From: Rhodococcoides fascians A44A
Lineage (GTDB): Bacteria; Actinomycetota; Actinomycetes; Mycobacteriales; Mycobacteriaceae
Length of the DNA stretch: 64,000 nt
Assembly: GCF_000760735.1 (NCBI RefSeq)
Contig: NZ_JMEX01000007.1
Coordinates: 124,001 to 188,000 of the forward strand
Direction of reading: 5' to 3'
The notes under the pieces are model-generated. The model was not told the DNA's origin and made no database searches. It saw only the letters and a program-made list of their open reading frames with translations. Positions 9,026 through 17,149 of this stretch are shown piece after piece. Position numbers and translations under genes: made by a program. Position 1 is the stretch's first letter. Every line of letters starts with the position of its first letter.

Positions 9026-9994
9026 TCAGCCCTGGCACTTCTCGGAGCCGGTCACGTCGCAGACGTGGCGGACGCCGTCGTAGTCGCTGTCCTGGGCGGG
9101 CACTACGCCCCAGGCGTCTTCGTCGGTGATGCGGCATTCCTCGGAGCAGATGCCGTCGGCGAGAAAGGCGTCGGAGTTCATGCCCTCGCTGAAGATCGTT
9201 TTCAGCTTGTCGATCGCCTCGGTGCCGAGGTCGTTGTTGGCTGCGAACAAGGATCCGGCGATCGTCTCGGACTTCCACACCGTCTTCAGTTCACCGGGTG
9301 CGAGTTCGCCGTTGTCGATCATCGTCCGGTCGACCATGGTGTCGAACGCGAATCCGGCGTCACAGTCGCCTGCTTTCACGGCGAGCGCCGATGCGTCGTG
9401 ACCGCCCGCGTAGATCGGCGTGACGCCTGCGGAGATATCGCCCTCGGATCCCGAGGCGACGACGCCTTCCTCGATGAGACCCGCGGACGGGTACAGGAAT
9501 CCCGATGTGGAACTCGGGTCGACGAAGCACACCTTCTTGCCTGCGTAATCGGCGAGGGAGTTGACGGACGTGTTGTCCGAGCGTGTGATTCCATAGGACT
9601 GGTATCCGGGTGGGGTTCCTTCGTCCTGGACGACGGCGCCCAGCGGCGTCATCTCGGCACCGTTGATTCCGGCGACCACGTAAGCGAACGGTCCGAAGAA
9701 CGCGAGGTCGACGTTGCCGGCGATCAGACCTTCCACGACGCCTGCATAGTCCGAGGCTTGGACGAACTCGACGGTGGCGCCCGTCTCGCGCTGAAGGCGC
9801 TCGATCACCGGGTCGTAGCTGGCTCGCAGGTCGGTGGAGTTCTCGGCGGGAATGGCTGCCAGCGTGATGGTTTCGGGAAAGCCTTGCTCGGTGGTGGCGT
9901 CGGCGCCGGAGCTGGAGCAGCCTGCTGCGACGAGGGCCGTCACCGAACAGAGGGCGGCGGCGATGCCGGCGCGGCGGGAAGCGAGAGTGATCAT
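9026..9994 (-). CDS. phnD: Phosphonate-binding lipoprotein PhnD
   Basis: A 322-residue substrate-binding protein. Its signal peptide ends in the lipobox LVAAGC with Cys26 lipidated. The mature part carries PhnD-family features: AAIPAENSTDLRASYDPVI at the start, DLAFFGPFAYV, then FVDPSSTSGFLYPSAGL and a late hinge region. This family binds phosphonates, phosphite or methylphosphonate outside the membrane. Four Cys residues near the C-terminus (GICSEECRI and HVCDVTGSEKC) probably form disulfides. It is the second gene of the operon, 35 nt after the PhnX-like hydrolase. Confidence 0.9.
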   Translation of the reverse strand: MITLASRRAGIAAALCSVTALVAAGCSSSGADATTEQGFPETITLAAIPAENSTDLRASYDPVIERLQRETGATVEFVQASDYAGVVEGLIAGNVDLAFFGPFAYVVAGINGAEMTPLGAVVQDEGTPPGYQSYGITRSDNTSVNSLADYAGKKVCFVDPSSTSGFLYPSAGLIEEGVVASGSEGDISAGVTPIYAGGHDASALAVKAGDCDAGFAFDTMVDRTMIDNGELAPGELKTVWKSETIAGSLFAANNDLGTEAIDKLKTIFSEGMNSDAFLADGICSEECRITDEDAWGVVPAQDSDYDGVRHVCDVTGSEKCQG

Positions 9995-10029
9995 GGCGGT
10001 GATGTCCGTTCTCGAGGTCTGTGGGGGAG

Positions 10030-10749
10030 TCAGTGCAGGAGAAGAGCGGGGAGATCGGCGACGCTGGGGAGTACGTGCGTGGGATTGGCAGCGCGCAGTT
10101 GGTCTTCCGAGTGCGCACCGGTGAGGACGCCGACGAGCATCGAGGCGCCTGCGCGTCGCCCGGAGTCGATGTCGTTGGAGGTGTCGCCGACGACGGTCAC
10201 GGCCGTCATGTCGCTGACCTGCGCGCGTAGTGCGGCCGTCAAGACCAGATCCGGGAACGGACGCCCGCGGCCGGCGTCACCGGGCGCGAGGTACGCGTCG
10301 GCGATGTTCTTCCAGCCGAGCGTGTCGAGGATCCGCTCCTGAGTTGCTGGCGAGAAGCCTGTTGTGAGAATGACTTTGGTGCCGGTGTCTCGTAGTCGTG
10401 TGATGGCGTCGGCTGCTCCGGCGATGGCGGTCACGCCGCTGTCGATCCGTGCGTCATAGGCGGCTTCGAATGCAGAGTTCGCGGCCTGGGCGCGGTCCTC
10501 GTCGCCGAACAGTGCGCGGAACACCTCGATTTTGGACTGGCCCATGGTGTCGAGGACGTATCGGCGCGCGTCCTCGCGTTCGGGGCCGGTCTCGGGGAGG
10601 TGCACCGAGGTCGCGGCGGCGTCGAACGACGCGAGGACCAGGCCGTCGTCGGACACGGTGGTGCCTGCCATATCCATGACGACGAGCTCGACGGGGAGGG
10701 TGCGTTCGGTGGCCGACGGTAGGTGGGCGAGGCTGGTGGCGTTGGGCAT
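10030..10749 (-). CDS. PhnX-like HAD hydrolase (phosphonatase-like)
   Basis: A 239-residue HAD-superfamily protein and first gene of the phosphonate operon. The nucleophile motif is DMAGTT with Asp26; the Ala-Gly-Thr form is distinctive of phosphonatase and its closest relatives. A cap-domain Lys73 in MGQSKIEVFRALF sits where phosphonoacetaldehyde hydrolase has its Schiff-base lysine. Motif III uses Arg (GRGRPFPD) and motif IV is GDTSNDI. Cleavage of a C-P bond in a phosphonoacetaldehyde-like substrate is therefore plausible. I did not assign phnX because no 2-AEP transaminase gene is nearby and this looks like the sister clade (the TIGR03351 type). Confidence 0.85.
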   Translation of the reverse strand: MPNATSLAHLPSATERTLPVELVVMDMAGTTVSDDGLVLASFDAAATSVHLPETGPEREDARRYVLDTMGQSKIEVFRALFGDEDRAQAANSAFEAAYDARIDSGVTAIAGAADAITRLRDTGTKVILTTGFSPATQERILDTLGWKNIADAYLAPGDAGRGRPFPDLVLTAALRAQVSDMTAVTVVGDTSNDIDSGRRAGASMLVGVLTGAHSEDQLRAANPTHVLPSVADLPALLLH

Positions 10750-10766
10750 GAGGAAGACAATGTCGT

Positions 10767-10780
10767 TTGGTATAGACCAA
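10767..10780. promoter_or_regulatory. PhnF-type operator 1
   Basis: A perfect inverted repeat, TTGGT-ATAG-ACCAA, in the 109-nt divergent region, 18 nt before the PhnX-like start codon. Its core TGGTATAGACCA is, as I recall, the same as the operator described for PhnF of Mycobacterium smegmatis. Its place between the phosphonate operon and the GntR gene fits repression of the operon. Confidence 0.8.
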
Positions 10781-10824
10781 TGCGTGTTGCTGGCATGAAC
10801 GGTACGTGAACGACTCTCGACAAC

Positions 10825-10839
10825 TTAGGTCTAGACCAA
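10825..10839. promoter_or_regulatory. PhnF-type operator 2
   Basis: The sequence TTAGGTCTAGACCAA contains the perfect palindrome GGTCTAGACC and shares GGTNTAGACCAA with operator 1. The two centres are 59 bp apart. This one lies 20 nt before the regulator's own ATG, which suggests autoregulation. Confidence 0.78.
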
Positions 10840-10858
10840 TTGCTGCTATGGTCAGGTC

Positions 10859-11572
10859 ATGGTCGATGACTCGGAACCTCGGGTGCTCAAGCATCAAGTC
10901 GTGCGCCGCGAGTTGGACGCGCTGCTCGACGATCTGTCGCCGGGCGACCCGTTTCCATCCGAGCGCGATCTGGCCGAGCGGCACGGGGTATCGCGGGAGA
11001 CGCTGCGGCAGGCGATGCGAGAGTTGTTGGTAGCCGGGCGAGTCGAGCGTCGAGGCCGGGCCACCGTGGTCGCCGCGCCCAAAGTGGTTCTGCCACTTGC
11101 CATCGGCTCATACACCGAAGCGGCGCGTGACAAGGGGCTGTCGGCAACCCGTATCCTCGTCGGCTGGACCGTCAGCAAGGCCGACGACGACACTGCCGAG
11201 CTGCTGCAGATCGAACCGGGTGATGCGGTCGTCCAGCTCGAGCGTGTGTTCACGACGGACGGGACGCGCGTCGGCCTCGAAACCACGCGCATTCCGGAGT
11301 ATCGGATTCCTGGTCTGGTGGAGACCTTCGACTACCGCGTCTCGCTCTACGCCGAACTACGCACCCGTGGAGTCGTTTTCGGTCGGGTCGTCGACACCAT
11401 CGAAACAGTGCTGCCCGACGCCAGGGAAGCAGCTCTGCTCACGGTGGACACCCGGACGCCGATGTTCCTGCTCAATCGGGTGTCCTTCGACAAGGACGGT
11501 ATGCCCATCGAACAGAGACGCTCCCTCTACCGCGGGGACCGCATGACCTTCACCGCGGAAATGGACGCCTGA
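10859..11572 (+). CDS. GntR/HutC-family repressor, PhnF-like
   Basis: A 237-residue regulator. The N-terminal winged helix-turn-helix spans about residues 15-75 (PSERDLAERHGVSRETLRQAM, then the wing VERRGRATVV). A UTRA ligand-binding domain follows from about residue 85, with typical segments such as LQLERVFTTDG-like (VVQLERVFTTDG) and IPEYRIPG. It diverges from the phosphonate operon, and two palindromes in the shared promoter match the PhnF operator type. It probably represses the operon until phosphate is low or a ligand binds; the ligand is not evident from the sequence. Confidence 0.85.
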   Translation: MVDDSEPRVLKHQVVRRELDALLDDLSPGDPFPSERDLAERHGVSRETLRQAMRELLVAGRVERRGRATVVAAPKVVLPLAIGSYTEAARDKGLSATRILVGWTVSKADDDTAELLQIEPGDAVVQLERVFTTDGTRVGLETTRIPEYRIPGLVETFDYRVSLYAELRTRGVVFGRVVDTIETVLPDAREAALLTVDTRTPMFLLNRVSFDKDGMPIEQRRSLYRGDRMTFTAEMDA

Positions 11573-11612
11573 GCTGACGTTTCTCTCGGCCGCGATGAAT
11601 TCTCGGCGGGGG

Positions 11613-11628
11613 AGGGGTCGACACCCCT
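11613..11628. terminator. Small intergenic hairpin
   Basis: The inverted repeat AGGGGT-CGAC-ACCCCT lies 40 nt after the regulator stop and 35 nt before the next gene. It has a 6-bp GC-rich stem but no T-tract, so termination is only a possibility; actinobacterial terminators often lack the T-tract. Confidence 0.35.
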
Positions 11629-11663
11629 ACACCACCCGAAACAGCGGCAAGGAGTAGACCGGC

Positions 11664-12284
11664 GTGACCGAGAACGTAACCGACGAGAAACTCGTCTGCA
11701 TGACACGGGACCAGCGAACAGCTACTGCGGAGCTGCTCGGCAGTCTGAGCGAGACGGAGTGGACGCACCCGACCTTGTGCGACGGCTGGACCGTCGAACA
11801 TCTGGCGGCGCACCTGTCCATGCCCTTCAGAATCGGACTGCCCAGGCTGATGATGGCGATGATCTCGGCGCGGGGAGACTTCGACCGTGCGGCAGACCGA
11901 TTGGCGCGCCGGGACATCGAGCGTATGACGCGCGCCCAGCTGGTCGAGGTGCTGCACGCCAACGTCTCCACCAAGTGGAAGGTCCCCGGCGGGGACCTCG
12001 CGGACTCCTTCTGTCACGACGTCATTCACGGACTCGATCTCACCGAGGGGCTCGGCCGTCCCCACACCGCCACTCCGGAGCAATTGCTGACGACGCTGAA
12101 TGTCATCAAAACGAAGAACCGAATGGAACACTTCGGCGTCGATCTGCGCGGACACACCGCCGTGGCGTCGGACATGGACTTTCGCATCGGAAAGGGCCCG
12201 GAAATCACCCTTCCCGCCCGGCGTCTCGTCCTCCTCCTCACCGGCCGCGAATCAGTCGACCAGCACCTGAAGCGTGCTGAATAG
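11664..12284 (+). CDS. DinB-fold, mycothiol-dependent maleylpyruvate isomerase-like protein
   Basis: A 206-residue protein of the DinB/MDMPI superfamily. Diagnostic parts are LCDGWTVEHLAAHL near residues 39-52 (metal-binding His) and DSFCHDVIHGLDLTEGLG near 112-130 (further His ligands). Members use mycothiol or act as unknown metal-dependent transferases in actinobacteria. The substrate is not evident, and there is no aromatic degradation gene nearby, so I do not call it the isomerase itself. Start is a GTG at 11664 with AAGGAG a short distance upstream. Confidence 0.72.
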   Translation: MTENVTDEKLVCMTRDQRTATAELLGSLSETEWTHPTLCDGWTVEHLAAHLSMPFRIGLPRLMMAMISARGDFDRAADRLARRDIERMTRAQLVEVLHANVSTKWKVPGGDLADSFCHDVIHGLDLTEGLGRPHTATPEQLLTTLNVIKTKNRMEHFGVDLRGHTAVASDMDFRIGKGPEITLPARRLVLLLTGRESVDQHLKRAE

Positions 12285-12527
12285 GCTGTCGAGGCGTTTC
12301 AGGCGGTAAAGGCATGTGCCGCAGCTAGCCGAGGCGTCGCGTCGCGGGTGCCCTTACCTCCCCCCCCCGGAAGCACAGCCGAATGCATGCCAGCGGGCAT
12401 AGCGCTGGCGAACTTCGATGATCCGTTGTTGTAGTTTTCGCACCCTGTAACGGATGACGCACGCCTGCGATCTATGTCGAGTCACTTCCGCTGCGATCAC
12501 GCGCGGACATCGAAAGGTCGAGAAAAC

Positions 12528-13037
12528 ATGTCGTTCAACAGGTCCCTGGCCGCTGTCGAAGGCCGCCCCTTCAGTCGAATCGCACGGTCGGTTGCCGTTG
12601 CAGGCGCCGGGCTGGCGTTCGTTGGTGTCATGGCTGGTTGTAGCTCGTCGGGTGAAACCACGGCGGTGAGCGAGGCTTCGGCCACGGAGTCGGCTCCGGC
12701 TACCACCACCCCGACGCCCACAACGACAGCGACCACGACGACGGAGACGAGTCTTCCTCCGGCTGCTGAACCGCCGGTTGCTCCAGCGCCCGAAGTTGTC
12801 GCTGCGCCCGTCCTCATGCCACCGGTTGTGTGCATGAACCTCCAGGCTGCGCAGAACCTCATTCAGGACGCAGGAGTGTTCTTGTCCCGAAGTGAGGATG
12901 CAACCGGCGCTGGACGAATGCAGGTCAACGACTCCAACTGGATCGTCGTGGCACAGACCCCGGGCGTAGGAGTACCGATCCAAGAGGGCGATGCGGTGCT
13001 CTCGGTAGTGAAGGTCGACGAGCCGAACAACTGCTGA
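12528..13037 (+). CDS. Lipoprotein with Thr-rich linker and PASTA-like domain
   Basis: A 169-residue secreted protein. The signal peptide ends in GVMAGC with Cys38 as the lipidation site. A Thr/Pro/Ala-rich linker covers about residues 45-90, and the C-terminal 70 residues resemble one PASTA repeat: VCMNLQAAQNLIQDAG, then IVVAQTPGVGVPIQEGD and a closing VVKV strand. PASTA domains bind peptidoglycan or act as spacers on wall proteins. I chose the ATG at 12528 because it gives a proper signal peptide and follows GAAAGGTCG. A wall-facing lipoprotein is likely; its partner is not evident. Confidence 0.68.
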   Translation: MSFNRSLAAVEGRPFSRIARSVAVAGAGLAFVGVMAGCSSSGETTAVSEASATESAPATTTPTPTTTATTTTETSLPPAAEPPVAPAPEVVAAPVLMPPVVCMNLQAAQNLIQDAGVFLSRSEDATGAGRMQVNDSNWIVVAQTPGVGVPIQEGDAVLSVVKVDEPNNC

Positions 13038-13077
13038 GTTGTGTAACGAATAACCTACCGATTGGTATTGAGTAGCT

Positions 13078-13845
13078 GTGAATACACCCGCTGGATGGTA
13101 TCCAGACCCCGAAGGTTCCGGGCAGATGCGCTGGTGGGACGGCCAGCAGTGGACGTCCGCGCTGCAGCCGCAGCCCGCTGGGCCACTCTCGTCGTCGCCG
13201 GCAACTGGATCGTTCGCAGCACCCGGGTCCGCGACGCCCACTCGCAAGAAGTGGCCGTGGATCGTCGGCGCGGCGGTGGCTTTCATCGTCGTTGTGGGAG
13301 CGATCGGATCTCAGCAGAAGAGCGCCGACGTCGAATCGGTTGCCAACAGCGCCACGTCGACGCAGGTAAGCAGTGCGGCGCCCACGACAACGAGTCAGGT
13401 GCCCGTTACTACCGTTCCGACGACGACGGCCGCTCCGACAACTACCACGACCGAGCCGTCACCGATCCCTGCCCAGCCGGTTGCTCCCGTCGTACCGCAA
13501 CCGACTCGGACGATCGAGGCAGTCACCACAGAAGCCGCACCTGCCGCGCCGTCGATGAGTGCCGCACAGAGAAACGCCGTCCGTTCGGCTGAGGACTACC
13601 TCGACTTCAGCTCGTTCTCGCGACAGGGTCTGATCGATCAGCTGGAATTCGAGGACTACTCGACCTCGGACGCCACCTTCGCCGTGGACTACATCGCACC
13701 CGATTGGTACGAGCAGGCCGCAGGCAGCGCCGAAAGTTACCTCGACTTCACGTCCTTCTCTCGTCAGGGGCTCATCGATCAATTGGTATTCGAGGGTTTC
13801 AGCTACGACGAGGCGGCATTCGGTGTCGATAGCGTTGGGCTCTGA
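13078..13845 (+). CDS. DUF2510 membrane protein with two Ltp repeats
   Basis: A 255-residue protein. It starts with a DUF2510 motif (GWYPDPEGSGQMRWWDGQQWT, residues 6-26), then one membrane helix (about 60-77), a Thr/Pro-rich stalk (about 95-165), and two tandem copies of the Ltp host-cell-surface repeat. Both copies contain the exact string SFSRQGLIDQL, preceded by SAEDYLDFS or SAESYLDFT. Ltp repeats are known from surface lipoproteins and from a phage superinfection-exclusion protein, so a role in blocking DNA entry is possible but not shown. The GTG start at 13078 places the conserved motif at the N-terminus. Confidence 0.78.
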   Translation: MNTPAGWYPDPEGSGQMRWWDGQQWTSALQPQPAGPLSSSPATGSFAAPGSATPTRKKWPWIVGAAVAFIVVVGAIGSQQKSADVESVANSATSTQVSSAAPTTTSQVPVTTVPTTTAAPTTTTTEPSPIPAQPVAPVVPQPTRTIEAVTTEAAPAAPSMSAAQRNAVRSAEDYLDFSSFSRQGLIDQLEFEDYSTSDATFAVDYIAPDWYEQAAGSAESYLDFTSFSRQGLIDQLVFEGFSYDEAAFGVDSVGL

Positions 13846-14076
13846 CGTTGTGGGTGGGTGACGTCGCGCTTCGAGGCACACTGCCGGGATACTCGGTCAT
13901 CGAATCGTTGGGGCGATCGGTGGGCAGCGATCTCGGCTGTCACTTGTGTCGTGGAGCGATGGTGTTGCTGAACTGGCGGATGAACGGTTGACCGGAGCCG
14001 GTGAGTTCGCATGTCCGGACACAGTGCCTATGCGGCGCGCGTGTCCCACAGGTGTCTCGGAGTTGGATCAGTCGAT

Positions 14077-14340
14077 TCAAAGCGATACGCGCACAATCGA
14101 ATAATGGTTTTCGTCGAGATCGTCCTCGTCCTGCAGTCGGTGGTCGGCGACGAAGGCGTCGACGTCGGTGAATAGCTGATTGATAAGTACGGAGCCCGCC
14201 GGGGCGAGCCTACCCAGGGTGGTCTTGGCCAACTTCAGGTACCGAGACTCGAATTCGTCCGCAGAAAGTTGGCCTACTCCGAGGGCTTCATACACGGGTC
14301 TGAAGATCTTGCTCGGCTCGGGTTTGCTGGACGGGTCCAT
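14077..14340 (-). CDS. Colicin-immunity-like small protein
   Basis: An 87-residue acidic protein. The pattern LSADEFESRYLKLAK ... LINQLFTDVDAFVADHRLQDEDDLDENH resembles the bacterial self-protective colicin-like immunity family (the Pfam Colicin_immun type), in which a helical bundle holds a conserved DVDA/DxxxDEDDLDE segment. AGGAAG lies seven bases before the ATG at 14340, which supports this start over the longer frame. No toxin gene is next to it, so it is an orphan immunity gene or a protein of related fold and different role. Confidence 0.62.
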   Translation of the reverse strand: MDPSSKPEPSKIFRPVYEALGVGQLSADEFESRYLKLAKTTLGRLAPAGSVLINQLFTDVDAFVADHRLQDEDDLDENHYSIVRVSL

Positions 14341-14744
14341 CACGAAGACTTCCTGTGGGCCGAAACGGTTCCATGGGGTGCGGAGAGAAAGCCGCTGAAG
14401 AGTGCGCCCGCTGCAGACTGTCGATCTATACGTTCGGGGAACAGGCTGCAAAGCATTATGGATCGGAACTGGGGCCCGGTCCCGCCACCCGGTCGGTAGC
14501 GCGGCGTCTGCTTCTTGAGTCCGGTGACGCCAGGAAGATGAGCGATCGGAACTGGGCTCGGTGGGGCACTCGACGACGCAATCCGCTACGACACTGCACA
14601 TACCGTCACGCCACCCTCGGGTTGGGCTTTACGGAAAATACTTCATCTGAATGACAAGCTGTATCTCATCCAGCATCCAAGTGCCTGATACCCTACCAGT
14701 TATCTCGGCACGTTCAGTCGGAGAAATCAAATGGAGGCCGCTCA
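14341..14744. other. Gene-free stretch at the left edge of the accessory region
   Basis: I see no convincing coding frame; the short frames here are Arg/Ser-rich shadows. Base composition drops towards the right end, just before the AT-richer gene at 14745. No tRNA or direct repeat marking an insertion site was found. Confidence 0.5.
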
Positions 14745-15728
14745 ATGCCCAATTCGAAGAATCTGTCAGCAATTTCAACTTTCGCCTTCTTCGCCAGCAT
14801 TGCGTGCTTGGGCATGATGATTCTTAGCTTGGGTTATTATTTGTTCACGGACATCTGGTTGATCGCAACAGGCGCCGTCTGGTTCATGCTTTCATTCGTC
14901 GCGGGAATAGTGTCTTTTATCTGTGGCCGGTTGTCGAGTACTGCCAATAAAATGGAACATGAAGAGTTGCGGAAAAGCCGCGAAAGAGAATCTGCGCTGA
15001 TGGAGCAGCAGCGTAAAATCGATAATCACCTTGCCGACCAGCAGTTTATTCTGGAAAGCGCGGAGAGGATTCGCTCCCGAACATTGGATTCTCTGGATCG
15101 TCTACCTGGCCTGCTCGATCAGGCCGGTATGTGCTTGTCTTCGGCAGACAACGACTGGGCGGAACGGGTCTACAACCCATTCTGGAATTCAATCGAGGGA
15201 TGCGCCGTGAAATTGACTGAATTTGAAAAAATAATTGAAGACATAAAGCGAGGTGCGAATGAGTATGAGAAGTTGATACTTAGTTTCGATGGTAATCTTT
15301 CTCCGTTTCCGATTAGTTCAGAATCTGTCGAAGCAATGAACTCCTACAAGACGATCTATGGGGCGATGGAGAGAAAAACTCGCCGAGCGCTAGGCGATAT
15401 TGAGTTTGCTCAAATATTCGAGGGTTGGCGAGGCAACAAAATCATGTCGGCCGGCTTCGCTGATTTGCAGTCTGCCGTTAGTGAAATGTCTACCTCAATC
15501 TCACGCGAGATTTTTTCGCTCGGATCCCGCGTCGACTCTCTTAATCGAAATTTTAGTTCACTGTCGAGCTCGGTCAACGGACAGCGGAACAGTATCGATG
15601 CATATGCTACCGCTTCAGCTGCACAAAATACTGAACTTCTACGTGCGGCCAAGGAATCTGCATATCAGGAGAAGGAAATCGCCAAGCAACTGCGCAGCAT
15701 CGAAACGCGGTATAAATATTCACGATAG
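14745..15728 (+). CDS. Two-helix membrane protein with long coiled-coil domain, unknown function
   Basis: A 327-residue protein with two adjacent membrane helices (about residues 10-33 and 37-60), followed by a charged, heptad-like region from about residue 65 to the end, interrupted by a short Pro/Ser stretch near 185. It has no recognisable enzyme motif. The gene is clearly AT-richer than its surroundings and uses many A/T-ending codons, which points to horizontal transfer. GGAGG upstream of the ATG supports the start. A second small membrane protein follows after 95 nt. I cannot name a family; a membrane sensor or pore-forming defence component would fit its shape but is speculation. Confidence 0.65.
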   Translation: MPNSKNLSAISTFAFFASIACLGMMILSLGYYLFTDIWLIATGAVWFMLSFVAGIVSFICGRLSSTANKMEHEELRKSRERESALMEQQRKIDNHLADQQFILESAERIRSRTLDSLDRLPGLLDQAGMCLSSADNDWAERVYNPFWNSIEGCAVKLTEFEKIIEDIKRGANEYEKLILSFDGNLSPFPISSESVEAMNSYKTIYGAMERKTRRALGDIEFAQIFEGWRGNKIMSAGFADLQSAVSEMSTSISREIFSLGSRVDSLNRNFSSLSSSVNGQRNSIDAYATASAAQNTELLRAAKESAYQEKEIAKQLRSIETRYKYSR

Positions 15729-15823
15729 TTGGCGTCGTTGCGCAGTCTATAGTTTGCATCGTTGCCTAGTTTCGAGAACAGAATAATGCTCTTGCGATAA
15801 TACCAAATGGTAAAGGAAATTCT

Positions 15824-16084
15824 GTGTCCAATAATGCGAACGCTTTACTATTCTATGGAAAGTTGGCGACCTACCTAGCATGCGCTTTTTTGGTTCTGGC
15901 GCTGTTCAGCTTCATTTTTCACATCGCTCCAGATCTTTCCTGGGATCGCAACCCGTTCAATGAAGAGAGTCGGGTTGCTGACGATGAGTACTGGGTGATA
16001 TTCAAGGACACCACCTGGTTAGCTTTAGGCGTAATCTGCGGTGTCGCTGCAGTTTTCCTGAGGGTGCGCGCGAGGAACTCGTGA
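15824..16084 (+). CDS. Small two-helix membrane protein
   Basis: An 86-residue protein with membrane helices at about 15-34 and 63-80 and a polar loop between them (DLSWDRNPFNEESRVADDEYW). The GTG start at 15824 has AAAGGA upstream. It is AT-rich like the gene before it and probably arrived with it. No family is recognised. Confidence 0.55.
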   Translation: MSNNANALLFYGKLATYLACAFLVLALFSFIFHIAPDLSWDRNPFNEESRVADDEYWVIFKDTTWLALGVICGVAAVFLRVRARNS

Positions 16085-16960
16085 CGATCTGAGAGAGTGC
16101 GGGCAGTCCTTTTGACTTCGTACGGCGCGTCGGTTTACGCTGGCAGGAATTAGCGGCGAGCTTTGCGAATCTGTTCCGTTGTCCGTCGAGTCACTGGCAG
16201 CGGCCAGTCTCGCGTTAAATGGAGCTAAGAGTTCACCGGCGATCTGGTAGTGACGACGGTAAGCGATGCGCCTACGCGCTGCACACCACAGGGGATCGAA
16301 ACTCGGCGTCACTTTTACCCTTCCCAACGCCTTCGGGAGGGGTTTGGCGAAAACGACGACTAGTTTCCGCGGTTGCCTCTCGTCAATGACGTGTACAGGC
16401 TGCCGCTGCGGTGTCAACAGTCAACGTGAAGTCTCCGCTGGTGGCCAAGTAAAAGTACCCACCTCGTGCCGATGTTCCTGCTTGGTCCGGGGCGCCCGTT
16501 CGGTGTTGTGAATCTTTCATGCAAAAGGACTCGCCGTCGGTAACTTCGATGAGGCGTGGTGCAGCAGTCGGTCGACGATCGATGCTGCGGTGGCGTGGCT
16601 AGGCAGGAATCTGCCCCATTGTTAGAACGGCCGACGCGAGGCAATCGCCGACGACCGGCGTTCGTAGTCGCCGGCGACGAACGAAACCTGAGGTTTTGGG
16701 CCGAATTACCCCGACGGTGAACAGTTGACTCGTGAACTGGGCAACCCGTTCAAGCTGTACGGCGATCCCTGGGAAGCTTATGCGTCGGCGGTCTCAAGCA
16801 CCCGTCCATGCGGGCTGAAGGTGATTTCCCTTCATAGCGGGTGTGACTGACGTATGACCGTTTCCCATCAGACCTTCGCATGAATCACGCGACGGCTCAG
16901 GAGGAGCTGGTTAACTGTCCGAATTTAGAGGCGGCTTCGATGCGTCGGCGGTGGTCGGTG
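16085..16960. other. Decayed spacer around an IS remnant
   Basis: Apart from the istB remnant listed separately, I find no intact gene. The stretch 16700-16810 has a short open plus-strand frame with normal-looking residues, but no start, family or continuation. The region looks like an eroded insertion scar at the left edge of the defence island. Confidence 0.5.
16383..16690 (-). pseudogene. IS21-family istB (transposition ATPase) C-terminal remnant
   Basis: The minus strand encodes pieces of an IstB C-terminus in two frames. The first reads DYERRSSAIASRRPF, then an in-frame TAA, then QWGRFLPSHATAASIVDRLL. A one-base frame change near 16540 is needed to continue with VTDGESFCMKDS and then YLATSGDF, ending at a TGA at 16383-16385. 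These are the conserved closing motifs of actinobacterial IS21-type IstB proteins. The N-terminal two thirds, including Walker A, and istA are missing, so the element is dead. Confidence 0.72.
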
Positions 16961-17149
16961 TCAGGCGAGGTCGATCTGCGACACCTCCGCAGGTGCCATA
17001 TCGTTCAAATCCATGAATTGCACTAAGTTCTGGGTCAAATCTCGCTCGGCGATCATCGCAGTCAGCGAAGGTGCTTTTGGATCACTGAGTACCTCGATTG
17101 TGTTGATCAGTGCGGATGCCTCGGCCGCTGCGTCCGAGGCTTTGAACCA
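16961..17149 (-). other. In-frame continuation of the hydrolase gene past its amber stop
   Basis: Directly after the TAG of the hydrolase gene, the same frame stays open for 62 more codons to a TGA at 16961-16963. It starts WFKASDAAAEASALI and ends PAEVSQIDLA, with the balanced residue mix of real protein and none of the Arg/Pro/Ser excess of shadow frames. It may be the original C-terminus, cut off by a nonsense mutation. Confidence 0.45.

Noticed and set aside
12360-12368. Run of nine C residues as a phase-variable tract
   Set aside because: It lies in an intergenic stretch without a gene whose frame or promoter spacing it would clearly change.
14642-14654. TTCATCTGAATGA as a fourth copy of the island operator
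   Set aside because: The half sites are three bases closer than in the three true copies and the central GNGT is absent.
14341-14744. tRNA gene or attachment site at the left edge of the island
   Set aside because: No tRNA-like cloverleaf or matching direct repeat at the other end was found by eye.
16025-16644. Two open minus-strand frames of 76 and 130 codons
   Set aside because: They are Arg/Ser/Pro-rich, overlap the 86-residue gene or the istB remnant, and show no family features.
16700-16810. Short plus-strand open frame with normal-looking residues (GPNYPDGEQLTRELGNPFKL in part)
   Set aside because: No start codon with ribosome site, no family and no continuation; too short to support a gene.
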